Source: Williamsia phyllosphaerae
GTDB lineage: Bacteria; Actinomycetota; Actinomycetes; Mycobacteriales; Mycobacteriaceae
DNA length: 64,000 bases
NCBI RefSeq assembly: GCF_014635305.1
Contig: NZ_BMCS01000001.1
Coordinates: 1,426,001 to 1,490,000, forward strand
Direction: 5' to 3'
Part shown: piece after piece, positions 51,531 to 60,617 of the stretch
Layout of the letters: each line of letters begins with the position of its first letter
Position numbering within the stretch: the stretch's first letter is position 1
Notes under the pieces: model-generated
Database searches by the model: none
What the model was told of the DNA's origin: nothing
The model's input: the letters and a program-made list of their open reading frames with translations, nothing else
Position numbers and translations under genes: made by a program

Positions 51531-52196
51531 TCAGGACTTCGCGCGCCACTCGTCGGTGCGCTCGTTGCTCGCCTCGGCGAGGGCCGCACGCGCCTTCTCG
51601 GCGTCGTAGCCCTTGCCGTAGACGGGCGTACCCGGCTGCTGACGCCACGAATCGGCGATCGACCCGGCGTCGACGGGATCGAAACCGATCTGGTCGACGA
51701 GGTCGGACACGATCTTCTTGTGATCCACGTCGTCGCCGGCGATGGGCAGCGCGATACGTCCGTCGGTGCCGGCGTCGACACCCTTCTCCAGCAGGTGCTT
51801 CCAGTAGATCCCGTTGAAGACCTTGATCACTGGTGCGCCGATGTGCTCGGAGACCCATGCGCTCTCGGGCTGACCGTCCTCGATGGCGGCGATGAGGCCG
51901 TCGCGCTGCTGCGGGTAGTAGTTGTTCGTCTCGATGATCGGGGCGCCCGGTTTGCGCGCCGCGAACAGGTCGTCGGCCAGGTCGGGGACGTTCTTCTGGG
52001 GGATCGAGAGGATGACGAGGTCGGCGTCGGCCGCCGCGTCCTTCGCCCAGACCGCCCGGGCGCCGGTCTCCGACGCCAGGTCGGCCAGCGTCTCGGGGTC
52101 ACGCGAATTGGCGACCGCGACCTCGTGGCCGACGGCCGTGAGCCGCCGCGTCAGCGTCCCGCCGATGAATCCTGCTCCGATGATTCCGATCTTCAT
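51531..52196 (-). CDS. NADPH:F420 oxidoreductase-like NAD(P)-binding protein
   Basis: The 221 residues start with the Rossmann motif GIIGAGFIGGTLTRRL and the NADP-binding ANSRDPE block, followed by ILSIPQKNVPDLADDL and VIKVFNGI. This is the F420-reductase/NADP-binding family (pyrroline-carboxylate-reductase-like). It could transfer hydride between F420 and NADP, consistent with the F420-type LLM enzymes elsewhere in the window. Many family members do not use F420. Confidence 0.8.
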   Translation of the reverse strand: MKIGIIGAGFIGGTLTRRLTAVGHEVAVANSRDPETLADLASETGARAVWAKDAAADADLVILSIPQKNVPDLADDLFAARKPGAPIIETNNYYPQQRDGLIAAIEDGQPESAWVSEHIGAPVIKVFNGIYWKHLLEKGVDAGTDGRIALPIAGDDVDHKKIVSDLVDQIGFDPVDAGSIADSWRQQPGTPVYGKGYDAEKARAALAEASNERTDEWRAKS

Positions 52197-52294
52197 GTGC
52201 CCTGCTCCTGAGGTTCGACGACATCATCTGGTGTCGCTTCTCCACAGCATCGTGAGCAAGTCGAATATTCCTGTACCCGAGGTGCGCGTCACGC

Positions 52295-52360
52295 ATCCGC
52301 TCCGCTTGCGTCCATCCGCTCCGGTTGCAACAGGAGCGGATGGACGAAAGCGGAGCGGAT
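52295..52360. terminator. 28-bp hairpin downstream of the lipoprotein gene
   Basis: Arms 52295-52322 and 52333-52360 pair over 28 bases with one mismatch, around the loop GGTTGCAACA. Each arm contains two copies of ATCCGCTCC-like sequence. It begins 9 bases after the lipoprotein stop. A very strong hairpin without a T-tract fits an actinobacterial terminator; a mobile palindromic element is the alternative. Confidence 0.65.
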
Positions 52361-52368
52361 TCGATCGC

Positions 52369-53388
52369 TCAGTCGCCGGTGCGGGTGAGTTCGGCGCGGA
52401 ACCGCACCGTCCCGGCGCACGCACCCGACCACGCCAGGGCCGACTCGTTGTCCAAGGTCTGGATCGGATTCGAGGCGTCGCCCCCGACGGTGGTCTGCGA
52501 GGTCAGGGTCGGGCGGTACCTGTCGCCCCGGCCCGGGCACTGCCGCTCGGGGAGCGTCTCGGTCTGACGGAACACGCCGTCGGAGTACCCGACGATCGTC
52601 TGGCCCGGTCGGGACGGTCTGTCGAGCATGACCACCACGCAGCGGCTGCCGTCGCGAGTGCAGGTCGGTGTCGCCGTGAATTCTGTGGTCTGGGTCGTGG
52701 GGCGAGAGATCAGCGACGGTGGATCCCACGACACGACCGTGGTGCGTTGTCGGTAGGAACCGCGGAACCCGTTTCCCGCAGTGGTCGCGGCCTCGGGGAC
52801 CGAGACCTTCTCGAGGGCCGCAGTCCCCGCGGGCACATCGCCCTTGCGGGTGAACGTGACGGTCCCCTCGCTGACCCGGGGACACGAGCCCCCCTGGACC
52901 GAGCTCGTCGTGCCGGACAGGGTGGCGGGTGCGGCGCCGGCCGTCGACGCGGATCGAGGCATCACCGTCGTGCTGTCCATCGCCACCCAGGGCTCGTCGA
53001 CCGGTGCGGTCGTGCCGGTCGGGACACAGGAGCGTTTCGGCGGCACGTCAACCCGCGACCACGAGCCGTTGCCGAAGACGAACTCCATGCGGTCGACGTC
53101 GCCGCCCGACGAGGTGTCCGGACGCGCCACCGCGACGCACGTCCCGTCGTCACAGCGCGACTGCACCACCCAGGTCGACGTGACCGGGTCGGCGTCCGCA
53201 CCGCTCGGGGGCTCACGATTCACCGAGGCGGTGGTCCGGAACATCGAGTACGTGCCCTCGAACACCGCGCCGGCCGAACCGGTCGGGGTGGTCGCACCGT
53301 CGCCTGGGTCGGAGCTGCCGCACGAACCGAGTATTCCGGTGACGACGACGGCGGCCAGACAAGAGGTGACAACCTGGCGAAGGCGCAT
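52369..53388 (-). CDS. Putative lipoprotein with two related modules
   Basis: The 339 residues start at ATG 53388. The signal sequence VVTSCLAAVVVTGILGSCGSS ends in lipobox LGSC, so it is exported and lipid-anchored. The mature protein has two similar halves, each beginning FEGTYS or FRGSYR, continuing through a Cys-containing TWVVQSRCDDGTCVAVA or FTATPTCTRDGSRCVVVML hairpin, and ending in a Cys-Thr-Val strand. This suggests an internal duplication of a beta-rich domain with conserved disulfides, known from mycobacterial envelope proteins of unknown function. Confidence 0.75.
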   Translation of the reverse strand: MRLRQVVTSCLAAVVVTGILGSCGSSDPGDGATTPTGSAGAVFEGTYSMFRTTASVNREPPSGADADPVTSTWVVQSRCDDGTCVAVARPDTSSGGDVDRMEFVFGNGSWSRVDVPPKRSCVPTGTTAPVDEPWVAMDSTTVMPRSASTAGAAPATLSGTTSSVQGGSCPRVSEGTVTFTRKGDVPAGTAALEKVSVPEAATTAGNGFRGSYRQRTTVVSWDPPSLISRPTTQTTEFTATPTCTRDGSRCVVVMLDRPSRPGQTIVGYSDGVFRQTETLPERQCPGRGDRYRPTLTSQTTVGGDASNPIQTLDNESALAWSGACAGTVRFRAELTRTGD

Positions 53389-53500
53389 GCTTCGCAAACT
53401 AGGCGAACCGGCCGTCGGCTGCAGCGGTAAGCGCAGAAGTGCCCGCCTAGGGTGGATCCGCCGGCATACCTCCCGGCGTCGTCGATCTCAGGAGAACGCG

Positions 53501-54295
53501 ATGCACATCGATCTGTCCGGGCGCACCGCCCTGGTCACCGGTTCCACGCAGGGCATCGGAGCGGCCATCGCCGCCGGTCTCGCCCGTGCCGGCGCCCGGG
53601 TGGCGATCAACGGTCGCAGCGCCGACTCGGTCAACTCGGCCATCGCCACGCTAGGGGGCGATCTTCCCGACGCCGATCTGATCCCGGCGCCCGCCGATCT
53701 CGGTGACGCCGACGCGGCCGACGCGCTGTTCGAGCAGCTGCCAGGCGTCGACATCCTGGTGAACAACCTCGGGATCTTCGGGGCGACACCGGCGTTGGAG
53801 ATCACCGACGACGAGTGGCGGCGTTACTTCGAGATCAACGTCCTCTCCGCGGCCCGGCTGATCCGTCTATACCTCCCCGGGATGATGGAGCGGCACGACG
53901 GTCGGATCGCCAACATCGCCAGTGACTCGGCCCTGGTCATCCCCAAGGAAATGATCCACTACGGGATGTCGAAGACCGCGCTGCTCGCGGTGTCGCGCGG
54001 CTACGCGAAAGAAGCGGCGGGCACCGGCGTCACCGTCAACTCGGTGATCGCAGGCCCGACGCACACCGGTGGTGTCGAGGACTTCGTCTACCAACTGGTC
54101 GACAAGGATCTGCCGTGGGACGAGGCGCAGCGGGAGTTCATGCGCAAGCACCGACCGCAGTCGTTGCTGCAGAGGCTGATCGAGCCGGAGGAGATCGCCA
54201 ACCTCGTCGTCTACCTGAGCTCACCGTTCGCCTCGGCCACCACCGGTGCCGCGGTACGGGTGGACGGCGGATACGTCGACTCCATCGTCCCCTGA
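53501..54295 (+). CDS. SDR family oxidoreductase
   Basis: The 264 residues start at the ATG with AGGAG at 53490-53494. It has TGSTQGIG near residues 14-21, VNNLGIF, the catalytic Ser in IASDSAL, YxxxK in HYGMSKTAL, and AAVRVDGGYVDSIVP at the C-terminus. The VEDFVYQLVDKDLPW lid loop is characteristic of the oxoacyl-reductase-like subgroup. The substrate is unknown. Confidence 0.86.
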   Translation: MHIDLSGRTALVTGSTQGIGAAIAAGLARAGARVAINGRSADSVNSAIATLGGDLPDADLIPAPADLGDADAADALFEQLPGVDILVNNLGIFGATPALEITDDEWRRYFEINVLSAARLIRLYLPGMMERHDGRIANIASDSALVIPKEMIHYGMSKTALLAVSRGYAKEAAGTGVTVNSVIAGPTHTGGVEDFVYQLVDKDLPWDEAQREFMRKHRPQSLLQRLIEPEEIANLVVYLSSPFASATTGAAVRVDGGYVDSIVP

Positions 54296-54317
54296 CCAGT
54301 TGCCACCCGGTTCGACG

Positions 54318-55442
54318 TCAGGCTGCTGCGGGGAGCGCGCCACTGCGGATGGCCGCCACGGTACGGGCCGCGACGACCGCCCATGCGCAGAACAGTAGAA
54401 CGTAGAGCACGATCGCGACGTCGTGGATCGCGCCGATACCGGTCGCGGTTCCCAGCGCGGTGGCACCGGTGACACAGGTGCCGACTGGGAAGGTGAAGCT
54501 CCACCACGTGAGCGAGAACGGTAGTCCGGTGTACGCGGCGCGTGCCGTGATGGTCACCGACAGGGTGAACGCGACGACGCCGATGATGCCGACGACGATT
54601 CCGTAGTACATCCCGGCGGTGTGCAGGCCGGTGGCGACGTATGCGTGCGTTCCGGTGAACTCACCTCTGCTCGCGGTACCGAGAGTTATTGCCGCGGTGA
54701 TCGACTGGCCGATCATCCCGAGCGGGATCCACACGGTGGGAACCGCGGCGCGAGCGGGCAGGCCCACGCGGATCATTCGTCGGTAGACGAAGAACGTTGT
54801 GGCGGTGCCGAACACGAAGCTCAGCAGGAACATCGCGTAGCAGAGCACGAGGAAGACCGTCCGCATGTCGGCGTCGGCGATGTGGGGCACCAGCAGGGCG
54901 CCGGTCGACGCCGAGACCATCGGCGCGACCACCGACATCATCCGTGCGGGAAGGGCCTCACCGCCCCTGTCGGCGCGTGTCAGCAGGCGAACGGCGACGA
55001 ATCCGACGGCCACGACGCCGATGGCGGTTCCGATCGTCCACAGAACCGCATCGATCCAGACGGCGGCATCCACACCGATCAAGTCCTTGCCGAAGAGAAG
55101 GGTGCCTGCGCCGACTGTGAGGGCGGCCATCGCCGGCGCGCCGTAGAAGTGCGAGACCATGGCGTGGTTCAGGTAGCCGCGAGCGTTCTCCCGATGCATT
55201 AGCCAGTGGGCCGCGAACGCGCTGCTCACCAGGAGCAGAGCGACCGATGCGAGGATCCAGACGACCGTCGCGACGGTGTGCAGCCCCGTCACGTGCGCCG
55301 GCCGGGTTGCTGCGGCGGTGGCGACTATGCCGGTGCCCATCACGGTGGTGAACCAGTTGGGCGTGATGTGCGCCAGACGGTCCCGCGGGACGACGTCGAC
55401 GGACTCGTCGGACATCGAGTTGAGCAGCGCTGTCGTGGTCAT
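54318..55442 (-). CDS. SLAC1/TehA family anion transporter
   Basis: The 374 residues start at ATG 55442. About ten membrane helices are present. The first is led by the family's TPNWFTTVMGTGIVA, and TGLPFSLTWWSFTFPVGTCVTGA marks the penultimate helix. TDT/SLAC1 proteins carry C4-dicarboxylates, sulfite or other small anions, or mediate tellurite resistance. The divergent LysR gene and the palindrome between them suggest inducible expression. Confidence 0.85.
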   Translation of the reverse strand: MTTTALLNSMSDESVDVVPRDRLAHITPNWFTTVMGTGIVATAAATRPAHVTGLHTVATVVWILASVALLLVSSAFAAHWLMHRENARGYLNHAMVSHFYGAPAMAALTVGAGTLLFGKDLIGVDAAVWIDAVLWTIGTAIGVVAVGFVAVRLLTRADRGGEALPARMMSVVAPMVSASTGALLVPHIADADMRTVFLVLCYAMFLLSFVFGTATTFFVYRRMIRVGLPARAAVPTVWIPLGMIGQSITAAITLGTASRGEFTGTHAYVATGLHTAGMYYGIVVGIIGVVAFTLSVTITARAAYTGLPFSLTWWSFTFPVGTCVTGATALGTATGIGAIHDVAIVLYVLLFCAWAVVAARTVAAIRSGALPAAA

Positions 55443-55488
55443 GTCCTCACTGTCGTCGGATCGGGATTCCGCTGGTAGACGCCTCGAT

Positions 55489-55504
55489 CTTGTGGAGCCA
55501 CAAG
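55489..55504. promoter_or_regulatory. LysR-type operator candidate
   Basis: CTTGTGG, AG, CCACAAG is a perfect 16-base palindrome midway between the divergent transporter (55442) and LysR (55548) starts. Confidence 0.5.
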
Positions 55505-55547
55505 CAGTGGTTGTACCCACTCGGTATCGGCTGTAACGTCGCCGGTG

Positions 55548-56468
55548 ATGGCCGTCCCCGCGCACGTCCCCGAGCTCGCCACCCTCGACGTCCTCGTCGC
55601 GGTCGCCGTGGCCGGCAGCATGAGCGCCGCCGGACGCGCGTTGAACATGAGCCAGCAGGCGGTCAGCGCCCGGGTCCACAGCGCCGAACGGGAGATCGGG
55701 ATCGCCGTGTTCCGCCGCTCCCCGGCCGGTGTCGAGCCGACCGCCGAGGGCGTGCTCATCCTCGAATGGGCGGGCGCGGTCATCGAACGGGCCGAACGGC
55801 TCTCGGCCGGAGTCGACTCGCTGCTCGGACATCGCAACGCGGAACTGACCGTGGCCGCGTCGATGACCATCGCCGAGTACCTCGTCCCGGAATGGGTGGT
55901 GGCGCTGCGCCGAGCGAGTCCCGACGTGAAGATCCGGGTCCGCCCGATGAACAGCACCGACGTGGCGGCCCGGGTCGTCGACGGATCCTGCGACGTGGGT
56001 TTCGTAGAGGGATCCGGCGCCATGGCCTCGCTGCAGGAGCGCACGGTCGCCACCGACGAACTCATCCTGGTTGTGCCGCAGTCACATCCGTGGGCGCAGC
56101 GAGCGAGCGTGACCGCGGCCGAACTCGCCAGGACAGCACTGGTGCAGCGCGAGCCCGGGTCGGGCACACGGGTCGTCTTCACCGAGTCGCTCGCAGCCGC
56201 GGGCTACGAGCCGGCCGAACCGATGCTCGAACTCACGTCGGTGTCGGCGGTGCGGGCGGCCATGCTCAGCTCCGACAGCCCGGCTGTCCTGTCGTCGATG
56301 TCGGTGGCCGACGACCTGCGTCGCGGCACGTTGGTCGCGGTGGCGATCGACGGCATCACGATGCCGCGTCGACTACGGGCGGTGTGGGATCGCGACCGCG
56401 GACTGCGCGGGCCGGCTCGCGACCTCGTCGACATCGCCATCCGGCACGCCGCACCCGGAAGTGTGTAG
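55548..56468 (+). CDS. LysR family transcriptional regulator
   Basis: The 306 residues are counted from ATG 55548; the preceding GTG is an alternative. The N-terminal helix-turn-helix is GSMSAAGRALNMSQQAVSARVHSAEREIG at about residues 22-50, followed by FRRSPAGVEPTAEG and a periplasmic-binding-like effector domain. It is divergent from the anion transporter and is likely its activator. The co-inducer is probably a transported anion. Confidence 0.86.
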   Translation: MAVPAHVPELATLDVLVAVAVAGSMSAAGRALNMSQQAVSARVHSAEREIGIAVFRRSPAGVEPTAEGVLILEWAGAVIERAERLSAGVDSLLGHRNAELTVAASMTIAEYLVPEWVVALRRASPDVKIRVRPMNSTDVAARVVDGSCDVGFVEGSGAMASLQERTVATDELILVVPQSHPWAQRASVTAAELARTALVQREPGSGTRVVFTESLAAAGYEPAEPMLELTSVSAVRAAMLSSDSPAVLSSMSVADDLRRGTLVAVAIDGITMPRRLRAVWDRDRGLRGPARDLVDIAIRHAAPGSV

Positions 56469-56512
56469 TTCCGGCGGCGCCGACCTGGCCTTTTGATCAC
56501 CGAAACCACACA

Positions 56513-57286
56513 TCATCGGACCAGGGACGGCCGACCGAAGCGGGTGCGGACGCCCGGTGAGAACAGGGCGCGCAGACGTTCGCCCGCCGGTTCGACCCCG
56601 CTCGCCTCGAGCAGTTCGTCGTGCAACTCGACCACCTCGGCGGCGTGCAGGGGCCACGGATCGTGCTCGTTGGGCACCCACCACGTCCGACCGACCTTGC
56701 GGGTGTGCGCACCCCAGCGTGCCGTCAGCCAGACCTCCAACGGGGTCGGGTCGACCCGCTCACCGACGCGCACCGTCACCCGGCTGCGCAGACCGCGGTC
56801 GGGCCAGCGCCGGACGCTGTCGTAGGTGATGAGGTCGTCGTCGCGCGTCAGTCGCATCTTGGCCCAGGTGTAGGGGATGCCCAGTCCGATCCGCGTCATC
56901 GGGACGACGGCCAGTCGTTCGGTCTCCAACGACCGGAACAGCACGCCGTGCCTACCCGCATCGTCGACCGAGTACAGGCGGATGTTCGTCTCCAGGAACG
57001 TCCCGAGATACGGGACCGGACGCGACGGGCCCAGCCCGATGCCGCTCATGGCGAACGGCACCAACGCGACGTAGGTCATGCCGTCGGCGAAGACATCGGG
57101 TCGGGTGCCCGCGGGGAACAGGTGGGCCACCGACTTCGGGTCCACCGGCCAGTGGACGAACGTCAGGTCGCCCCAGGTCTGGTCGAAGACGACCGGACGC
57201 GGCAGCGGCTCCGGGGTCACGGGATAACCGGCCAGGGCGTCGGGAACGGCGTCCGGCCGGGCTGCTGGGTCGGGCGCGGTGGTCAT
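56513..57286 (-). CDS. DUF2071 (YqjF-like) family protein
   Basis: The 257 residues are counted from ATG 57286; a longer frame extends upstream. The pattern VVFDQTWGDLTFVHWPVDPKSVAHLFPAGTRPDVFADGMTYVALVPFAM followed by FLETNIRLYSVD and GVLFRSLETERL is diagnostic of YqjF/DUF2071. This is an acetoacetate-decarboxylase-like beta-barrel fold of unknown function. There are no catalytic residues I can name. It is divergent from the signalling operon. Confidence 0.82.
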   Translation of the reverse strand: MTTAPDPAARPDAVPDALAGYPVTPEPLPRPVVFDQTWGDLTFVHWPVDPKSVAHLFPAGTRPDVFADGMTYVALVPFAMSGIGLGPSRPVPYLGTFLETNIRLYSVDDAGRHGVLFRSLETERLAVVPMTRIGLGIPYTWAKMRLTRDDDLITYDSVRRWPDRGLRSRVTVRVGERVDPTPLEVWLTARWGAHTRKVGRTWWVPNEHDPWPLHAAEVVELHDELLEASGVEPAGERLRALFSPGVRTRFGRPSLVR

Positions 57287-57442
57287 CAGTCCATCGTGGC
57301 ACGGGTCCGGGGCGTCCGACGTGTGCGTCCGGACACTGTTCGCCCTGCGAGAAGTCCCAGGTGACGGGCCGGAATCGGCGCGCGCGCGTGTCGCGGCGAG
57401 TCCATACTGGACCAGGTTCACCTGCGCGATGAGAGGTTCTTC

Positions 57443-59116
57443 GTGTCCCAACCCGTTCCCGGCAAGCCCGCACTGTTGACCGTCGACGACGACCCGTCGG
57501 TGTCACGGGCGGTGGCTCGTGATCTGCGGCGTCGCTACGGCGAGCGCTATCGCATCATCCGCGCAGAGTCCGGCGACGCGGCCCTCGAGGCGCTGCGCGA
57601 ACTGAAACTACGCGGTGGTGCGGTGGCGTTGATCCTCGCCGACTACCGAATGCCCGGCATGAGCGGCATCGAGTTCCTCGAACAGGCGATGGACCTCTAT
57701 CCCATGGCGCGTCGCGTGCTGCTGACCGCCTACGCCGACACCGGTGCCGCCATCGACGCCATCAATCTCGTCGATCTCGACCACTATCTGCTCAAGCCGT
57801 GGGATCCCCCGGAGGAGAAGCTGTATCCGGTGGTGGACTCGCTGCTCGAGGCATGGGCCGCATCCGATCGCCGCCCCGTCGACGAGACACGGGTCATCGG
57901 ACATCGATGGTCGCCGCGGTCGTCGGCGGTCCGAGAGTTCCTGGCGCGCAACCAGTTGTCGTACACGTGGTACATGTCCGACGAGTCGGAGGGGCGTCGC
58001 CTGCTCGCCGCGGCCGACATCGACGATCGTTCGCTTCCGGTGGTGATCTGCGCCGACGGGACCGTGTTGGTCGATCCGACCGACACCGAACTCGCCCAGC
58101 ACCTCGGGTTGCGCACCGACCCGTCGGGCGACTTCTACGACCTCGTGGTCGTCGGCGGCGGGCCGGCCGGTCTCGGCGCTGCGCTCTACGGTGCGTCTGA
58201 AGGACTTCGAACCGTGCTCGTCGAACGCACCGCCGCGGGCGGCCAGGCCGGACAGAGTTCGCGGATCGAGAACTACCTCGGATTCCCCGACGGCGTGAGC
58301 GGATCGCAGCTCGCCGACCGCGCCCGCCGTCAGGCCACACGATTCGGTGCCGAGTTGATCACGACCCGCGATGTCGTTGCTCTGGAGTGCAACGGATCTG
58401 CACGCAGTGTGCGCTTCGCCGACGACACCCGGATCCACGCGCACACGGTGATCCTGGCGACCGGCGTCGCCTACCGCAGTCTCAACGCCGAGGGCCTCGA
58501 CGAATTGACCGGTCGCGGCGTGTATTACGGCTCGGCGGTGACCGAGGCGGCCCGATGCGCCGATCAGGACGTCTACATCGTCGGCGGTGCGAACTCGGCC
58601 GGCCAGGCCGCGCTGTACCTGGCCCGAGGCGCGAAGTCGGTGACGATCGTGGTGCGCGCGCCGTCGCTCACGGCGTCGATGTCGCACTACCTGATCGCGC
58701 AGATCGAACAGACCCCCGGCGTGCACGTCAGGACCTGCAGCGAGGTCGTCGGGGTCGCCGGCTCCGGCCATCTCGAGTCGATCCGGCTGCGCAACAACGC
58801 CACCGGCGAGGTCGAGACGGTCGACGCGGGCTTCTTGTTCCTGTTCATCGGTGCCGCACCCCGCACCGACTGGCTCGACGGCCTCGTCGCCCGGGACGAC
58901 CACGGGTTCATCCTCTCCGGCCCCGACCTCGTCGAGGACGAGAATGCGCACGCGACCTGGCCACTGGACCGCGCGCCGCACCACCTCGAGACCAGCGTGC
59001 CGGGGGTGTACGCCGCGGGCGACGTCCGGTCGCAGTCGGCCAAGCGCGTGGCGTCCGCGGTGGGCGAGGGAGCGATGGCCGTGATGCTCGTGCACCGGTA
59101 CCTGGGCCAACTATGA
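57443..59116 (+). CDS. Receiver-glutaredoxin-like-flavoprotein fusion
   Basis: The 557 residues start at GTG with GAGAGG at 57431-57436. Residues 1-130 are a receiver domain with D15-D17, phosphoacceptor D67 (LILADYRMPG), and a late LLKPW lysine. Residues about 148-225 resemble a glutaredoxin fold, but the CxxC position reads SPRS. Residues about 230-557 are a thioredoxin-reductase-like FAD/NAD(P) protein (VVGGGPAGLGAAL, GGQAGQSSRIENYLGFP, IVGGANSAGQAALYL) whose redox CxxC is replaced by GSAV. Phosphorylation may gate a flavin oxidoreductase, with the next gene's kinase as its partner. Confidence 0.85.
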   Translation: MSQPVPGKPALLTVDDDPSVSRAVARDLRRRYGERYRIIRAESGDAALEALRELKLRGGAVALILADYRMPGMSGIEFLEQAMDLYPMARRVLLTAYADTGAAIDAINLVDLDHYLLKPWDPPEEKLYPVVDSLLEAWAASDRRPVDETRVIGHRWSPRSSAVREFLARNQLSYTWYMSDESEGRRLLAAADIDDRSLPVVICADGTVLVDPTDTELAQHLGLRTDPSGDFYDLVVVGGGPAGLGAALYGASEGLRTVLVERTAAGGQAGQSSRIENYLGFPDGVSGSQLADRARRQATRFGAELITTRDVVALECNGSARSVRFADDTRIHAHTVILATGVAYRSLNAEGLDELTGRGVYYGSAVTEAARCADQDVYIVGGANSAGQAALYLARGAKSVTIVVRAPSLTASMSHYLIAQIEQTPGVHVRTCSEVVGVAGSGHLESIRLRNNATGEVETVDAGFLFLFIGAAPRTDWLDGLVARDDHGFILSGPDLVEDENAHATWPLDRAPHHLETSVPGVYAAGDVRSQSAKRVASAVGEGAMAVMLVHRYLGQL

Positions 59117-59153
59117 GCGGCACCACAACTGCGACAACAGAAATCAGACGATC

Positions 59154-60617
59154 ATGACACGAACGACGTGTAGCCCGGAGGAACTCAAGACGCTGTTCCT
59201 GTTCGAGAAGCTCGGCGACGACCAGCTGCAGACGCTCTGCGAGAACGGCCACGTCGAATGGATCGAACCGGGGCCGGTGTACGCCGAGGGGGATCCGGCC
59301 ACCTGCTTCTACGTCCTCATCGAGGGCGAGATGGTCATGAGCAAACTGTCCGGCGGCGAGGACATCGAGATCAGCCGAACGTCGCAGAGCGGCGTGTACT
59401 CCGGTGCGTGGCAAGCCTATCTGGGTGATCGCGCCTCGCAGACATACCCCGCGTCCGCGCGGGTGCTGGTCCCGTCGCGGTTCTTCGTCCTCGACGCCGA
59501 CGTGTTCGGAACGCTCGTCCGCGACTGGTTCCCGATGGCTGTACACCTGCTCGAGGGGTTGTTCTTCGGCAACCAGAACTCGCGGCAGATCGTCGATCAG
59601 CGCGAGCGCCTGCTCGCGCTCGGGTCGCTGTCGGCGGGACTCACCCACGAGCTCAACAACCCGGCCGCCGCCGCGGTCCGTGCGACCTCTTCGCTGCGAG
59701 ATCGGGTGTCGCACATGCGACGCAAGCTGGGGGTGATCGCGTCGGGTGTCTACGACCACGACACCATCGCCACGCTGATCCGTCTGCAAGAGGAGGCGGC
59801 CGAGCTGGTCGCCAAGGCGCCCACCCTCACCCCGATGGAGGCGGCCGACCGCGAGGACGAGCTCGGTGAATGGTTCGACGAGCGACAGATCAGCGGCGGA
59901 TGGGACCTCGCGCCGTCGTTCGTCCAGGCAGGTATCGACGTCGGATGGTTGAACAAGGTGAGCGCGGGCGTCGACAACGACGAGATCCTCGAGAGCGCGA
60001 TCCGGTGGTTGAACTACACCATCGAGACCGAGCTGCTGATGAACGAGATCGCCGACTCGACCACTCGGGTGTCCACCCTGGTCGACGCGGCCAAGCAGTA
60101 CTCGCAGATGGATCGCGCGCCCTACCAGCGGGCCGATCTCCGCGAGCTGCTGGACAGCACGCTGGTCATGCTGGGCCGCAAGATCGGTGGATCCGTCACG
60201 ATCGTCAAGGAATACGACCCGTCGCTGCCCGCGATACCGATGTACGCGGCCGAGCTGAACCAGGTGTGGACCAACCTCATCGACAACGCGGTCGCCTCGA
60301 TGGAGGGCGTCGGGACTCTGACGATCCGCACCCGCCGCGACGGGGAGCAGGCGCTCATCGAGGTGGGCGACACCGGCCCGGGCATCCCCGAGGACATCCG
60401 CACGCGCATCTTCGAACCGTTCTTCACCACCAAGCCGGTCGGTCAGGGGACCGGTCTCGGTCTCGACATCTCGTGGCGGATCGTCGTGAAGAAGCATCGC
60501 GGGAGCCTGCGGGTGGAATCGCAACCGGGTCAGACGGTCTTCCAGGTACGCATCCCCATCGAGCCTCGCGTGGAGGAGGCGCCGGTCGCCGAGACGACCG
60601 ATACCATCGCCGAGTGA
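59154..60617 (+). CDS. Cyclic-nucleotide-binding-domain histidine kinase
   Basis: The 487 residues start with a cNMP/Crp-like domain (residues 10-130; FLFEKLGDDQLQTLCENGHVEWIEPG, FYVLIEGEMVMS). The dimerisation/phosphoacceptor helix is SLSAGLTHELNNPAAAA with H165. The ATPase domain has NLIDNAVASM, DTGPGIPED and GQGTGLGLDIS. There is no membrane segment, so it is a cytosolic sensor. The gene follows the receiver-flavoprotein by 37 bases and overlaps the methyltransferase by GTGA, so all three form one operon. Confidence 0.88.
   Translation: MTRTTCSPEELKTLFLFEKLGDDQLQTLCENGHVEWIEPGPVYAEGDPATCFYVLIEGEMVMSKLSGGEDIEISRTSQSGVYSGAWQAYLGDRASQTYPASARVLVPSRFFVLDADVFGTLVRDWFPMAVHLLEGLFFGNQNSRQIVDQRERLLALGSLSAGLTHELNNPAAAAVRATSSLRDRVSHMRRKLGVIASGVYDHDTIATLIRLQEEAAELVAKAPTLTPMEAADREDELGEWFDERQISGGWDLAPSFVQAGIDVGWLNKVSAGVDNDEILESAIRWLNYTIETELLMNEIADSTTRVSTLVDAAKQYSQMDRAPYQRADLRELLDSTLVMLGRKIGGSVTIVKEYDPSLPAIPMYAAELNQVWTNLIDNAVASMEGVGTLTIRTRRDGEQALIEVGDTGPGIPEDIRTRIFEPFFTTKPVGQGTGLGLDISWRIVVKKHRGSLRVESQPGQTVFQVRIPIEPRVEEAPVAETTDTIAE

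Noticed and set aside
57608-59110. 500-codon frame antisense to the receiver-flavoprotein
   Set aside because: The sense strand carries clear domains and the antisense composition is non-protein-like.
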